Shown piece by piece: positions 44,722 through 55,616 of a stretch of 64,000 nucleotides of DNA. The position numbers were made by a program, and so were the translations under genes. The notes under the pieces are model-generated. The model was given only the letters and a program-made list of their open reading frames with translations, was not told the origin of the DNA and made no database searches. The stretch comes from Methanosarcina acetivorans C2A (GTDB lineage Archaea; Halobacteriota; Methanosarcinia; Methanosarcinales; Methanosarcinaceae): contig NC_003552.1 of NCBI RefSeq assembly GCF_000007345.1, positions 4,402,001 through 4,466,000 of the forward strand, written 5' to 3'. The first letter of the stretch is position 1; every line of letters begins with the position of its first letter.

Positions 44722-45948
44722 TCAGATTGATACTGATCTGCGCAGCTTTACTTCGGTCTCACAGATTTCCTTTGTGTCCCTTGCAATGGTTAGTTCTTCG
44801 TTGGTCGGGATAACAAGGACTCTTACTTTTGCATCAGGAGTGCTGATATCGATTTCCTGACCTCTGATCTTGTTCTTTTCTTCGTCGATCTCTATGCCGA
44901 GACCGTCAAGGCCGGAGAGGATTCTCTTCCTGATACTTGCACTGTTTTCTCCAATGCCTGCTGTAAAGACTACCGCATCCGCACCATTGAGTACGGCTGA
45001 ATACTCACCTATGACCTTCTTAATCTTGTATGCAAAGATTTCAAGGGCGAGTTCGGCTCTCTGGTTGCCTTTGGAAGCTGCTTCATCGAGGTCCCTGAAG
45101 TCGTTGCTGAGCCCGGAGACTCCAAGCACGCCTGACTTCTTGTTCATGAGGGTATCGATTTCTCGGGTCGTAAGGCCTTCCTTTTCCATAACGAAGGGGA
45201 CTACTGCAGGGTCAATCGAACCGCACCTGGTACCCATTGCAACTCCTTCGAGCGGGGTAAAGCCCATTGTTGTCTCAACGGATTTTCCGCCGTTAACAGC
45301 CGTAATGCTTGAGCCGTTTCCTAGGTGGCAGGTGATGACTTTGACTTCTTCTTCGGGTTTTCCGAGCATAGCGGCAGCCCTTCTGGCAACGTAAAAGTGA
45401 GAAGTGCCGTGGAAACCGTATTTTCTGATCCCGTACTTTTCGTACAGTGTGTACGGCAGAGCATACATGTAGGCATAGGCCGGGATTGTCTGGTGGAATG
45501 CTGTGTCAAAAACAGCAACCATCGGGACGCCTGGCATGATCTCCTGACAGGCAGTAATTCCCATCATGTTTGGAGGATTGTGGAGAGGAGCCAGTTCAAA
45601 GCAGTCCTTGATTGCCTGTTCTACGCCTTCATCGATCAAAGCCGAGGAAGTGAACTTTTCTCCACCGTGCACAACTCTGTGCCCGACTGCATTGATTTCG
45701 TCCATGCTTTTGATGACACCGAGCTCGGAGTCCGTAAGAGCCTTGACGACTTCCTCAAGGGCAACCTTGTGGTTAGGAAGGTCGGTCTGCTTTTCCAGTT
45801 TCTTGCCGTCAGACCTCTTCTGGGTAATGATCGAGTTGTCGATGCCTATCCTCTCACAGAGCCCTATTGCAAGAGGGGACTCGTTTGTCATATCAATTAA
45901 TTGATATTTGAGAGAAGAACTCCCTGCGTTTATAACCAGTACTTTCAT
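44722..45948 (-). CDS. ackA: Acetate kinase
   Basis: 408 residues, the exact length of the Methanosarcina enzyme. Start ATG 45948 ([17 protein letters not shown]) follows TGGGGTT; the longer open frame only adds upstream spacer. Motifs: [31 protein letters not shown] (catalytic Asp), [12 protein letters not shown] and [14 protein letters not shown] (catalytic Arg), and [14 protein letters not shown]. Converts acetate and ATP to acetyl phosphate, the first activation step of aceticlastic methanogenesis. Follows pta by about 100 nt. Confidence 0.97.
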   Translation of the reverse strand: MKVLVINAGSSSLKYQLIDMTNESPLAIGLCERIGIDNSIITQKRSDGKKLEKQTDLPNHKVALEEVVKALTDSELGVIKSMDEINAVGHRVVHGGEKFTSSALIDEGVEQAIKDCFELAPLHNPPNMMGITACQEIMPGVPMVAVFDTAFHQTIPAYAYMYALPYTLYEKYGIRKYGFHGTSHFYVARRAAAMLGKPEEEVKVITCHLGNGSSITAVNGGKSVETTMGFTPLEGVAMGTRCGSIDPAVVPFVMEKEGLTTREIDTLMNKKSGVLGVSGLSNDFRDLDEAASKGNQRAELALEIFAYKIKKVIGEYSAVLNGADAVVFTAGIGENSASIRKRILSGLDGLGIEIDEEKNKIRGQEIDISTPDAKVRVLVIPTNEELTIARDTKEICETEVKLRRSVSI

Positions 45949-46052
45949 TTGTAAACCCCAGTTCAATCCATTGTTTTCCAATCACATTTAGAGTTTCGGA
46001 TAGAATAATACTATGTATGAAAGTTAATAAAACGCTTCCGAAACGTTTTCGA

Positions 46053-47054
<1,002 letters not shown>

Positions 47055-47300
47055 TCAACCAACCTCCTATATAATTAGAGTAATTTAAGTTAGCTGGGTC
47101 TTGATATATAAATTTACGTAAAAAGCATAGTGAAATATATAAAAATAAAAAATATATATTTCGAACACTCAATATATATTATTTCGGATATTAATTCCCA
47201 AAATATATAAATATTTGAGATAAGTTTTACGCCAAAGGTGTAAGAATTTAAAACAATTGTTATGAATATAAATGACAAATTGATATAAAAGAATTCCGGA
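47055..47300 (-). promoter_or_regulatory. Divergent isf / pta-ackA control region
   Basis: 246 bp, very AT-rich. On the minus strand TTTATATATC (about 47106-47115) lies 52-61 nt before the pta start, predicting a short leader. ATATATATTTC/GAACACTCAATATATATTA blocks at 47150-47185 form an imperfect inverted array between the two promoters. The region must hold the regulation of acetate genes; no specific operator is recognised. Confidence 0.6.
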
Positions 47301-47309
47301 ATGATAAGA

Positions 47310-47879
47310 ATGAAAATATTAGGGATATCAGGCAGCCCGAGGAGGGGTCAGAACTGTGAGAAAATGGTTGGAGTTGTTCTCGAGCTTGCAAAAGAAAGGG
47401 GGTTTGAAGCCGATACCGTTTTTCTCTCAAACAAGGATATTAGCCCCTGCAAAGCTTGTGGAGCCTGCAGAGAAAAGGATTTCTGTGTGATTGACGACGA
47501 TATGGAAGAAGTTTATGAAAAGATGAGGGCAGCCGACGGCATAATTGTTGCAGCCCCCGTATATATGGGAAATTACCCTGCCCAGCTTAAAGCTCTTTTT
47601 GACAGGAGTGTCCTGCTTCGCCGCAAAGACTTTGCACTCAAAAATAAAGTTGGAGCAGCTCTTTCAGTCGGAGGTTCAAGAAACGGAGGCCAGGAAAAGA
47701 CCATTCAGTCCATCCACGATTGGATGCACATTCACGGAATGATTGTGGTCGGGGACAACGCCCACTTCGGCGGAATTGTCTGGAACCCTGCAGAGGAAGA
47801 TGCCGTAGGAATGCAGACAGTTTCCGAAACTGCAAAAAAACTCTGTGATGTGCTGGAACTTATCTGGAAAAATAGATAA
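47310..47879 (+). CDS. isf: Iron-sulfur flavoprotein
   Basis: 189 residues from ATG 47310 (MKILGISGSPRRGQNCEKMV); ATG 47301 is possible. Flavodoxin-like FMN fold (GISGSPRRG, AAPVYMGNYPAQLKALFDR, SVGGSRNGGQE) plus the compact cluster motif CKACGACREKDFC (C-x2-C-x2-C-x5-C). This is the Isf family of Methanosarcina thermophila, a homodimer holding a 4Fe-4S cluster and FMN, proposed to take electrons from ferredoxin and reduce oxygen species. Divergent from pta-ackA. Confidence 0.94.
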   Translation: MKILGISGSPRRGQNCEKMVGVVLELAKERGFEADTVFLSNKDISPCKACGACREKDFCVIDDDMEEVYEKMRAADGIIVAAPVYMGNYPAQLKALFDRSVLLRRKDFALKNKVGAALSVGGSRNGGQEKTIQSIHDWMHIHGMIVVGDNAHFGGIVWNPAEEDAVGMQTVSETAKKLCDVLELIWKNR

Positions 47880-48062
47880 ATAACAAATTATATAAATTAA
47901 ATAAGTCAAAATATAATAAAAGAAAAAATATGATTTTCAGAGAAAGAGCCTGGTCCAATAAACAGATTTATATATTTTTAAAAGATACATTTAAATAAAT
48001 GCTCGAAATCTTCTGGGGCAGAAAAAGAATTTCAGGAAAATAAAATTCAGAACCCTGAAGAT

Positions 48063-49886
48063 TTGTTTTTGCAAAAAGAGTTTCAAGCACAAAAAATTCC
48101 CTCGAGGCGCGAACATTTGGAAGTTGATCCAGAGTCCAGATTCAGATTCCACAGCATAAGAGAATACCCAAGGCTAACGGAGTACATCACCCGATTTGAT
48201 ACCGAAGCTACAAGGGTCAACTCAATTGCAATTTTAATCGGACTCCTGACAGGCCTCGTAATAGGAATTTATGACCGCACCCTCCAGTACAGCAATGCTC
48301 TTTTCGGGATGCAGCAGGGATCCTCTTTACACGAGTTCCCACACTATTATGTAATATTGATGCCTGCCCTCGGAGGGCTGCTGGTGGGATTAATCTCCCA
48401 CTTCCTTATAAAAAAGAGATATGGCGTTGAAGGGCTTATAGAAACCGTAACCCTCCGCGGAGCAAGAATTAAGCTCAGGGATTCTTTTTTGGAAGTCTTT
48501 GCTTCGATAATCACTATCAGCTCGGGAGGCGCCCTAGGTAAGGAAGCTCCGGGAGTCCTTGCCGGAGCCGGGACAGGTGCTCTTGTGGGGAGGATCCTGA
48601 AGAGCCCTGAAAGGCAGCTCCAGACTCTTCTCGGCTGCGGGGCTGCCGGAGGGATTGCAGCCGCATTCAACGCTCCACTTGCAGGGGTAGTTTTCGTAGT
48701 AGAAGTGATTTACGGGGAACTTGAAACAAAGACTTTTATTCCGATAGTAATCTCCTCGGTCTTTGCAACCCTGGTCTCAAGTACACTTTTCGGGATAAAA
48801 CCTATCCAGATCTCCCCCTACCAGCTGATCAGCCCCTACAAGGAACTCGGGCTCTACCTTATCCTCGGCCTCCTTGCAGGGCTTGTCTCGATAATGCTGA
48901 TCCGGACACTCTACTACACAAAAGACATCTTTTCGGAAATCCCCCTCCATCCGGTTTTCAAACCTGCTCTTGGAGGGCTTGCAGTAGGGGTAATCGGCCT
49001 CTTTTACCCCAGAGTCCTGGGAATGGGCTATAATGTAATAATGGATGCCCTGAACAACGAGTTTACCTTCCAGCTCCTGCTTATCCTGCTCTTCCTCAAG
49101 ATCCTTGCCTTTTCCCTGAGCCTGGGCTCGGGAGGTTCGGGAGGAACGATTGTCCCCTCCCTTTTCGCTGGTGCGATGTTAGGAGGAGCTTTCGGGACAG
49201 CCGCAAACGTACTGTTCCCGGGGACGATAGCAGAATCGGGAGCCTATGCAATGGTCGGGATGGGTGCAGTCTTTGCCGGGACTGCCCGGGCTCCTCTTAC
49301 CGCTATCCTGATTCTTTTTGAGATTACCAGGGACTACAGTCTTATCCTCCCCCTCATGTTTGCCTGCGTGCTGAGCAACGTAATGTCCAATGCCATTTAT
49401 TCCGAGTCCATTTTTACGGAAGGGCTACGCAGGAGAGGGTTCAAAATAAGGAAAGGAAGGGAAGTCGATATCATGGTATCCATGCTTGTAAAAGATGCCA
49501 TGGTCACACATGTCCAGACCGTCTCCGAAGAAAAGAACGTGGGGACCCTCATCGCCCTCATGCAGGCAAGCCGCCACGCAGGTTTTCCGGTCCTTGATTC
49601 CAGAGGCAAGCTTTCAGGGATAGTGACACTCTCGGACCTCCGGAGCAAAGTAAAGTACGGAGAAGTCGATAAAAAGATAGGGGATATAGCCACTCACGAT
49701 GTGGAAATCGCCTATCCAGACGAAACTCTTGAAGCCGTCCTAAAACGCCTTGGCTCAAAGCAAATAGGCAGGCTCCCTGTCGTGGACCGCATGGATAAAA
49801 CCAAACTCCTCGGCCTCATCACCCGGAGTGATATTGTGAATTCGTATAATAAGAAAGTCGTGGAAAAAGTCCGGGACACCGACTGA
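48063..49886 (+). CDS. ClC-type chloride channel/antiporter with CBS pair
   Basis: 607 residues. ClC membrane domain of about 430 residues: GGALGKEAPGVLAGAGTG keeps the gating glutamate (Glu161), GSGGSGGTIVPSLFAGAMLGGAFG is the second selectivity segment. A cytoplasmic pair of CBS domains follows (VKDAMVTHVQTVS...VLDSRGKLSGIV; IGDIATHDVEIA...LLGLITRSDIV). GKEAP instead of GKEGP is a mild departure. Gating Glu suggests a Cl-/H+ exchanger. Start TTG 48063; no clear ribosome site. Confidence 0.93.
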   Translation: MFLQKEFQAQKIPSRREHLEVDPESRFRFHSIREYPRLTEYITRFDTEATRVNSIAILIGLLTGLVIGIYDRTLQYSNALFGMQQGSSLHEFPHYYVILMPALGGLLVGLISHFLIKKRYGVEGLIETVTLRGARIKLRDSFLEVFASIITISSGGALGKEAPGVLAGAGTGALVGRILKSPERQLQTLLGCGAAGGIAAAFNAPLAGVVFVVEVIYGELETKTFIPIVISSVFATLVSSTLFGIKPIQISPYQLISPYKELGLYLILGLLAGLVSIMLIRTLYYTKDIFSEIPLHPVFKPALGGLAVGVIGLFYPRVLGMGYNVIMDALNNEFTFQLLLILLFLKILAFSLSLGSGGSGGTIVPSLFAGAMLGGAFGTAANVLFPGTIAESGAYAMVGMGAVFAGTARAPLTAILILFEITRDYSLILPLMFACVLSNVMSNAIYSESIFTEGLRRRGFKIRKGREVDIMVSMLVKDAMVTHVQTVSEEKNVGTLIALMQASRHAGFPVLDSRGKLSGIVTLSDLRSKVKYGEVDKKIGDIATHDVEIAYPDETLEAVLKRLGSKQIGRLPVVDRMDKTKLLGLITRSDIVNSYNKKVVEKVRDTD

Positions 49887-50426
49887 AAACAACAGCCTGT
49901 AAAAGCCCGGGCAAAAAACGTTTCGGTTATATCTCTTCAAGGTACTTCCTTTTCCCCCGACGTAGTAGCTTTTTTGTAGGACGCTGTTTATAATTGTAAA
50001 GGGAATAGGATACGGAGTAGGCCAAATAATGTATTACCAGACAACCTTTATCAGAGGACCTGGAAAAAATACTGAAGTTTTCATACATGGTCCTGGTTTT
50101 CCTGGAATAATACTTTGGTCTGGCTCTTCAATGAATCAAGAGAGCCGTGGGGAAAGCATGGACCGACCCGATGTGTGAAGTGCTGGAGGGGTAAAAAGGC
50201 TTCACATAAAAAGGCTTCAAGCTTCTTGTTTCCAGAATCGATTATGTGTAGATGGCGTTTATCTCAGCCGAATGATCGCAAGAGATCCGGGATTACTGGT
50301 CCGGGGCATCTATCGCAAAACCGCCTCGTTGGGAAGCGCTTCATTAATGATTCTTTTACAGGCGAGTGGAGTAAGATGTTCCGGCGATGAACTACGGAAT
50401 GAACTGAGGTAAAGAGGTGTCAGTGC
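49887..50426. other. Spacer with coding-like debris
   Basis: 540 bp. A 49-residue frame (50029-50178; MYYQTTFIRGPGKNTEVFIH) and a run VDGVYLSRMIARDPGLLVRGIY...[10 protein letters not shown] (about 50247-50408) have protein-like composition but no matching start and stop; I read them as decayed genes. Confidence 0.4.
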
Positions 50427-50921
50427 ATGGAAAAAAATAATCATGCCAGGATTATTGCAGAACCGGGAAAACAGGAGATCATCATCACACGGGAGTTTGA
50501 TGCTCCACGAGAACTGGTTTTTAAAGCGTTTACAGATTCGAAGCTTTATACAGAGTGGCTGGGACCACGAGGCTTCACAACGACTCTTGAGACATTTGAA
50601 CCGAAAAATGGCGGATCCTGGCGATATATTCAAAGAGATCAGGACGGCAACGAATATGCATTTCATGGAGTGAATCACGAGGTCACAGCACCTGAAAGAA
50701 TTATCAGCACTTTTGAGTTTGAAGGACTTCCGGAAAAAGGGCATGTCGTCCTTGAAACAACGAAATTTGAAGCTTTACCGGGTAACAGGACAAAACTAAC
50801 ATCTCAATCTGTCTTCCAGACGGTTGAGGATCGTGACGGAATGCTCCAGTCAGGTATGGAAGAAGGCGTCAACGATTCTTATGATCAACTTGCAGAACTT
50901 TTGGAAAAGATGGAAAGGTAA
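50427..50921 (+). CDS. SRPBCC (AHSA1-like) family protein
   Basis: 164 residues. [31 protein letters not shown] is the standard start of the AHSA1/START-like fold, [22 protein letters not shown] and [12 protein letters not shown] the core strands, [20 protein letters not shown] the C-terminal helix. Binds hydrophobic ligands; individual role unknown. ATG preceded by AGAGG at a slightly long distance. Confidence 0.92.
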   Translation: MEKNNHARIIAEPGKQEIIITREFDAPRELVFKAFTDSKLYTEWLGPRGFTTTLETFEPKNGGSWRYIQRDQDGNEYAFHGVNHEVTAPERIISTFEFEGLPEKGHVVLETTKFEALPGNRTKLTSQSVFQTVEDRDGMLQSGMEEGVNDSYDQLAELLEKMER

Positions 50922-50977
50922 AGATCCGGATTTGAAGTAAAAATAATCTGTAAGGATAACCGGCAAGGGGAAACAGC

Positions 50978-51106
50978 ATGGCAGACAGCAACAATGCAAT
51001 CTGGGACAGGCTACCTGAAACACCATATCCTGAACTCAAGAAACTCAATCGCCTGGTTGGCAAGTGGAAAATAGGAGGAGAAAGATGCCAGAAGGCAAAT
51101 ACGTGA
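50978..51106 (+). pseudogene. N-terminal stub of a DUF1579/SRPBCC-type protein
   Basis: 42 residues, MADSNNAIWDRLPETPYPEL then KKLNRLVGKWKIGG, after AAGGGG at correct spacing. PELKKLxxLVGxWK is the usual start of short ligand-binding beta-barrel proteins of about 150 residues. The rest is gone: it runs into the hydrolase start, whose AGGAGG lies inside it. Still translated perhaps, coupling to the hydrolase. Confidence 0.6.
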
Positions 51107-51876
51107 ATGTAAATAACCTCAATATGTACTACGAACTGCACGGAACCGGCAGACCGCTTATCCTGCTTCATGGCGGCGTCGGTGCGAGCGAAATGTTCGG
51201 CCCGATCCTGCCGGACCTTGCTGAAAACAGGCAGGTCATCGCAGTCCATTTACAGGCCCATGGGAGGACAGCCGACATCGACCGACCTCTAAGCTTTGAG
51301 TTAATGGCCGATGACATTGCGGCACTGGTAAAGCACCTGGGAAGCGAAAAGGCCGATATCATGGGTTACTCTCTTGGCGCGGGCGTTGCCATGCAGACCG
51401 CCATCAGGCACCCGGATCTGGTCCGCAAGCTCGTGGTCGTCTCAGCTCCCGTCAAGCGGGACGGATGGTACCCCGAGGTTCTGGAAGACATGGCACAGAT
51501 GGGCCCGGAGACTGTAAAAGCCATAAAGCAGAGCCCGCTCTACCAGCTCTATCCCGAAACCGACTGGGAAGTGCTCTTCACCAAGATTGGCGACCTGCTC
51601 GGGAAGGACTATGACTGGTCGAAAGACGTGGCTGCGATTAAGTCCCCCACAAGGATCATCTTCGCGGATGCGGACGCTGTACGTATGACGCACATAATGG
51701 AGTTCTTCGCGCTATTTGGTGGAGGGCAACAGGACGCCGGTATGGACGGTTCCCGCCGGCCGATGGCACAGCTTGCGATTCTGCCGGATATGACTCATTA
51801 CAATATTCTCTCCTCTCCTTCACTGGCCGCCTTCGTAACAAAATTTCTCGACTCACCCATGCCGGAGACCAGGTGA
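51085..51876 (+). CDS. Alpha/beta hydrolase
   Basis: 263 residues. ATG 51085 is 6 nt after AGGAGG. Oxyanion LLHGGVGAS, nucleophile GYSLGAG, acid in RIIFADADAVR, and histidine in LPDMTHYNIL form a complete catalytic triad. Closest in style to small esterases and C-C hydrolases; substrate unknown. Upstream stub overlaps its start by 22 nt. Downstream, 51877-52040 holds only a 21-residue frame (MAKTGSQFANEEAVKKVQGTG), probably debris. Confidence 0.92.
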   Translation: MPEGKYVNVNNLNMYYELHGTGRPLILLHGGVGASEMFGPILPDLAENRQVIAVHLQAHGRTADIDRPLSFELMADDIAALVKHLGSEKADIMGYSLGAGVAMQTAIRHPDLVRKLVVVSAPVKRDGWYPEVLEDMAQMGPETVKAIKQSPLYQLYPETDWEVLFTKIGDLLGKDYDWSKDVAAIKSPTRIIFADADAVRMTHIMEFFALFGGGQQDAGMDGSRRPMAQLAILPDMTHYNILSSPSLAAFVTKFLDSPMPETR

Positions 51877-52040
51877 TTGGTATTCCCTGATGGCCAAAAC
51901 CGGATCACAATTTGCAAACGAAGAAGCTGTCAAAAAAGTCCAGGGCACAGGCTAAGCAGCAAACCTAAAAAAGTCCCCTGACAAAAAGAATAGGACTGAA
52001 AAGAAAACGGGGATATTCTTTATAAAAATGGGAGAATTTT

Positions 52041-55000
52041 ATGCAAAAGGCTGAAGGAAATTCATGCGGGGACGCAGAAGAATATTTGGAAAACATAATA
52101 CTTGAAGCCGCAGGTGAAATACCTGCTCTCTATATCGAACCGTCTGCAAGAGAAATACTACCTATCACACGCCGGATTTTTGAAGAAAACACTTTTCTTG
52201 CCCATGAATTCAAAATTTCCCAGCTTGTAGAAAAAGAAAAGCGCCTGATAATTTACGGAGAAGCGGGTTCGGGAAAAACAAGTACTCTCAAGTGGCTAAA
52301 TACCACATGGGCCGGGGAATATCTCGAGAAAAAAGAAGAATACATTCCTATTTATGTAGCCCTTGATTCTTATGTTAAAGGTTCTTTTTATGCATATTTG
52401 GAAGCAAAAGCAAAACGAAAAGGGATTTTGGAACCTGATTTGAGAGAATTACTTGAAGGAAAAGCCCTGCTGCTTTTAGACGGGCTTGACATGCTCAGAT
52501 CTTCCGATAACTTTTCTCCCCTTGATGAAATTTCCGATTTCATTTCCGATCATGAAGACTGCAGATACGTTATTGCCTCAAGAAACGGCCCCTCTGGCAG
52601 TATAAAAAGTACTTTTGCCGTTTGCGAGCTTGAGAAATTCTCAGATGAAAAAATAGGGCTCTTTATAGAGAGTTCCGTCCCCAACAAGAGACAGGCAAAA
52701 ATTCTGAAAAGCAGAAGCCTGAATGAAACCAATTCACATCCTTTTCTCCGAAATCCCCTGCTGCTCAAACTCCGGATTAAAACTTCAATCGCCGGAATTG
52801 GGATGGGGGGAAAAAAGAGACTTAATCAAGAGCTTACTTATTTTGACCCTGAATTTATCCCCTCCAATCGGGCAGAACTTTACCAGGCTTTTATTTCAGA
52901 GCTTTTCAGACATTCCGGGACTAAAGAAGATTTCTTCAGTTCCGAAAAGATACTCTCCATGAAAAAAAGCAGAGATATGGAAAACTGCGGCCTGGGAAGC
53001 GGAGAGTCGAGAAGCTCTGAAAAACTGCCTTCCAAAAATACTCCGAGAACAGGCTCGGAAAAAATGGATTTCGAAAGAATAGAGATTGAAAGTTTTCTAA
53101 TGGACCTGGCATTCAGGCTTCAGTGCGAGCACAGGCTTTCATGCAAGTACGGATATGCCCTTGAAATCGCAGAAAAGTACGCAAAACAAAATCCTGCAAA
53201 ACAAAATCCATCCGGAAAAATTGAATCTAAAAAAACAGAAGACAAAAAAACAGAGTATAAGAAAACAGAAGCCAGAAAGCTTCTCAAGGCTTGCTTCGGG
53301 CCAGGGCTCCTGACCAGAAACCGTTCTGAAGTAAGGTTCGGGATAAACCTGGACCTTCAGGAATACTTTGCAGCTTTAAAGCTGAAGCAACACTTTGAAC
53401 AGGGAACAGAGACCTCAGAAGCATTCGGGCACCCGGGATGGGAAAACGTTGTGATATTCGTCTCGGAGATGGTCGAATCAGGAGAAAAACTGGTAAACTC
53501 CATAATTTTGAGCAAAAACCTGGACCTTGCTTCAAAATGTGCCGCTAAAACAAGCCTCGAAACAAAAGAAAAATTATGTTCGTTACTTGCCGGAAAACTG
53601 GACAGCAGGTACACGCTGGAAAAAATGAGAGTAATCCGGAGCCTGGGCAGGCTTGGAGACTGTGGAATTGAAGCCATTTCAGGAGTGCTTGGGCACGGAG
53701 ACACGGGAGTGAAAAGAGAAGCAATAAGGGTTCTCGGGGAGACAAGATCGGAAATGGCCCTTGTCCCTCTGACAGCTGCATTTGGGGATGAAGATTACTC
53801 CGTGAGGATCGAAACCGTAAAGGCTCTCAGTATGATAGGGACGGAAAAAGCTGTCGACCTGCTGACGAACGCACTGGCGGATAAGAACCGGGCTGTCCGC
53901 CTGGAAGCAACCGATTCACTGATGCGGATAGAGTCAGAAAAAGCTCTTGATGTCCTTATTTCCGCACTTGGGGATAAAGATGATTTTGTCCGTTTCGGAG
54001 CTATGGGAGCTCTGGGCAGGGCAACTCCTCAAAAAGCGGCAACCCCTCTCATAAAAGCATTTAAGGAAGAGGACAAACTTGTCCGATGGGGAGCTGCAGA
54101 AGCCCTGGGGCAGATGAGGTCGGAAAAAGCTGTCGAACCGTTCATGGATGCCCTGCAGGATGAGGACGAATTTGTACGATGGATAGCGATAAAGGCACTC
54201 GGGAAAATCAAATCGGATCAAACCCCTGATACCTTTACCTGTACACTTGGAGATAAAAGCCATTTCGTCCGAAGAGAAGCCGCAAAGACGCTCGGGATGT
54301 TAGGTTCGGAGAAAACACTTGATCTCCTTGTTTCCGCGCTTTCGGATGAGAACGAATTCGTAAGAAAGGCAGCTGCTGAAGCCCTCGGAGAGAGAGGACC
54401 CGAAATTGCAGGCTCAAATACAGCTGTTGGTGCACTTGTAAAGAGATTAAGTGATGAAAGCCATTTAGTTCGGCTGGAAGCGGCAAAGGCACTCGGAATG
54501 ACAAGGTCCAGGGAAGCTGTTACCCCTCTTCTTCTGGTACTGGGGGATGAAAACCGGTTTGTCCGAAAAGAAGCAGCAAAAGCACTCGGGAAGCTGGAAC
54601 CCGAAAAAGTCCTTGAACTGCTTATTCATGCGCTTGAGTCAGGTAACCATTTTATGAGGCAGGGGGCAGTAAGAGCCCTGGGACAGATGAGTTCTGATGA
54701 GACCCTCCAGGTATCGGATAAAGTCTTCGACATTCTTGATAATGCCTTTAAGGATGAAGATAAGCTTGTACGAAGGGAAGCAGCCAGAACTCTGGAAAAT
54801 ATATCCGGAAACAGGCCTGAAAGAGCCTTTCAGTCCCTGATTAATGCGCTTGACGATGAAGACGAAGAGGTCAGGAGGCTGCTGGCCGGGGTACTGGGGT
54901 GCCTGGGTTCTGAGACAGCTGTGCCCCGGTTGATCGGGGCTCTCAAGTCCGAAGACGAAAATGTGCGGCGCTTTGCAGCTGAAGCCCTCGGGCAGATAAG

Positions 55001-55514
55001 ATCCGAAAAAGCCCTGGAGCCCCTGATAGATACCATGTTTTTCGATGCATCTGGAATTGTGAAAGGAGAAGCGGCCAGAGCTCTTGGAAAAGTAAAATCC
55101 AGAAAAGCCATAGAACCGCTTATTGACGCACTCCTTGATGAAAACAATGAAGGCAGATGGGGAGCTGCCGAAGCCCTGGGCAGGATTAAAGCTGAAACTG
55201 CAGTTGGACCCCTGATTCTCGCTCTTTCAGATAGAGATGACTTTACACGGTTTGCTGCAGCAAAAGCTCTTGCCAGGATAAAACCCAAAAAAGCTATCGA
55301 ACCTTTGATCAATGCCCTCTATGACCGGAACCGCTTTGTAAAAGCAGAAGCTACCGGAGCCCTCATGAAAATTTGTACGAAAGAAAATAAAGATCGGATG
55401 CAGGCTTTACTTGCTTCAGAAAATGAGCTCGCGGCAAATCTCGCGTTCGAAATCCTGGAAGAAATTGAAATGCAGGAAGTATCAAAAACCCGGCTGTTTC
55501 CGGACCTGCAATAA
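52041..55514 (+). CDS. NACHT-type STAND NTPase with HEAT-repeat C-terminus
   Basis: 1157 residues. Short N-terminus (1-70), then a NACHT P-loop domain: Walker A IIYGEAGSGKTSTLKW (about 70-85), Walker B ALLLLDGLDMLR (about 140-151), sensor RYVIASRNGP, and HPFLRNPLLLKLRI, followed by a winged-helix-like part to about 520 with a charged insertion (KIESKKTEDKKTEYKKTEARK). From about 525 to 1120 there are some 18 PBS-lyase-type HEAT repeats (VRxxAxxALGxx-S). Resembles signalling/immune NTPases with a repeat sensor, but no N-terminal effector is fused. ATG preceded by GGGAGAA. Confidence 0.92.
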   Translation: MQKAEGNSCGDAEEYLENIILEAAGEIPALYIEPSAREILPITRRIFEENTFLAHEFKISQLVEKEKRLIIYGEAGSGKTSTLKWLNTTWAGEYLEKKEEYIPIYVALDSYVKGSFYAYLEAKAKRKGILEPDLRELLEGKALLLLDGLDMLRSSDNFSPLDEISDFISDHEDCRYVIASRNGPSGSIKSTFAVCELEKFSDEKIGLFIESSVPNKRQAKILKSRSLNETNSHPFLRNPLLLKLRIKTSIAGIGMGGKKRLNQELTYFDPEFIPSNRAELYQAFISELFRHSGTKEDFFSSEKILSMKKSRDMENCGLGSGESRSSEKLPSKNTPRTGSEKMDFERIEIESFLMDLAFRLQCEHRLSCKYGYALEIAEKYAKQNPAKQNPSGKIESKKTEDKKTEYKKTEARKLLKACFGPGLLTRNRSEVRFGINLDLQEYFAALKLKQHFEQGTETSEAFGHPGWENVVIFVSEMVESGEKLVNSIILSKNLDLASKCAAKTSLETKEKLCSLLAGKLDSRYTLEKMRVIRSLGRLGDCGIEAISGVLGHGDTGVKREAIRVLGETRSEMALVPLTAAFGDEDYSVRIETVKALSMIGTEKAVDLLTNALADKNRAVRLEATDSLMRIESEKALDVLISALGDKDDFVRFGAMGALGRATPQKAATPLIKAFKEEDKLVRWGAAEALGQMRSEKAVEPFMDALQDEDEFVRWIAIKALGKIKSDQTPDTFTCTLGDKSHFVRREAAKTLGMLGSEKTLDLLVSALSDENEFVRKAAAEALGERGPEIAGSNTAVGALVKRLSDESHLVRLEAAKALGMTRSREAVTPLLLVLGDENRFVRKEAAKALGKLEPEKVLELLIHALESGNHFMRQGAVRALGQMSSDETLQVSDKVFDILDNAFKDEDKLVRREAARTLENISGNRPERAFQSLINALDDEDEEVRRLLAGVLGCLGSETAVPRLIGALKSEDENVRRFAAEALGQIRSEKALEPLIDTMFFDASGIVKGEAARALGKVKSRKAIEPLIDALLDENNEGRWGAAEALGRIKAETAVGPLILALSDRDDFTRFAAAKALARIKPKKAIEPLINALYDRNRFVKAEATGALMKICTKENKDRMQALLASENELAANLAFEILEEIEMQEVSKTRLFPDLQ

Positions 55515-55616
55515 CTCCAAAAAAGGAACAGATTTGAATGAAGCGATAAGAATTATTTAAAAAATTTTAAAAATCGGTTTAAAAAATATCATTTTTAAAA
55601 CATCGGAGCCAGAAAA

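Noticed and set aside
50115-50390. 91-residue frame before the SRPBCC gene
   Set aside because: Amino-acid composition rich in Lys/Arg/Trp and no start signal; other frames in the same stretch look more protein-like, so it was described only as debris.
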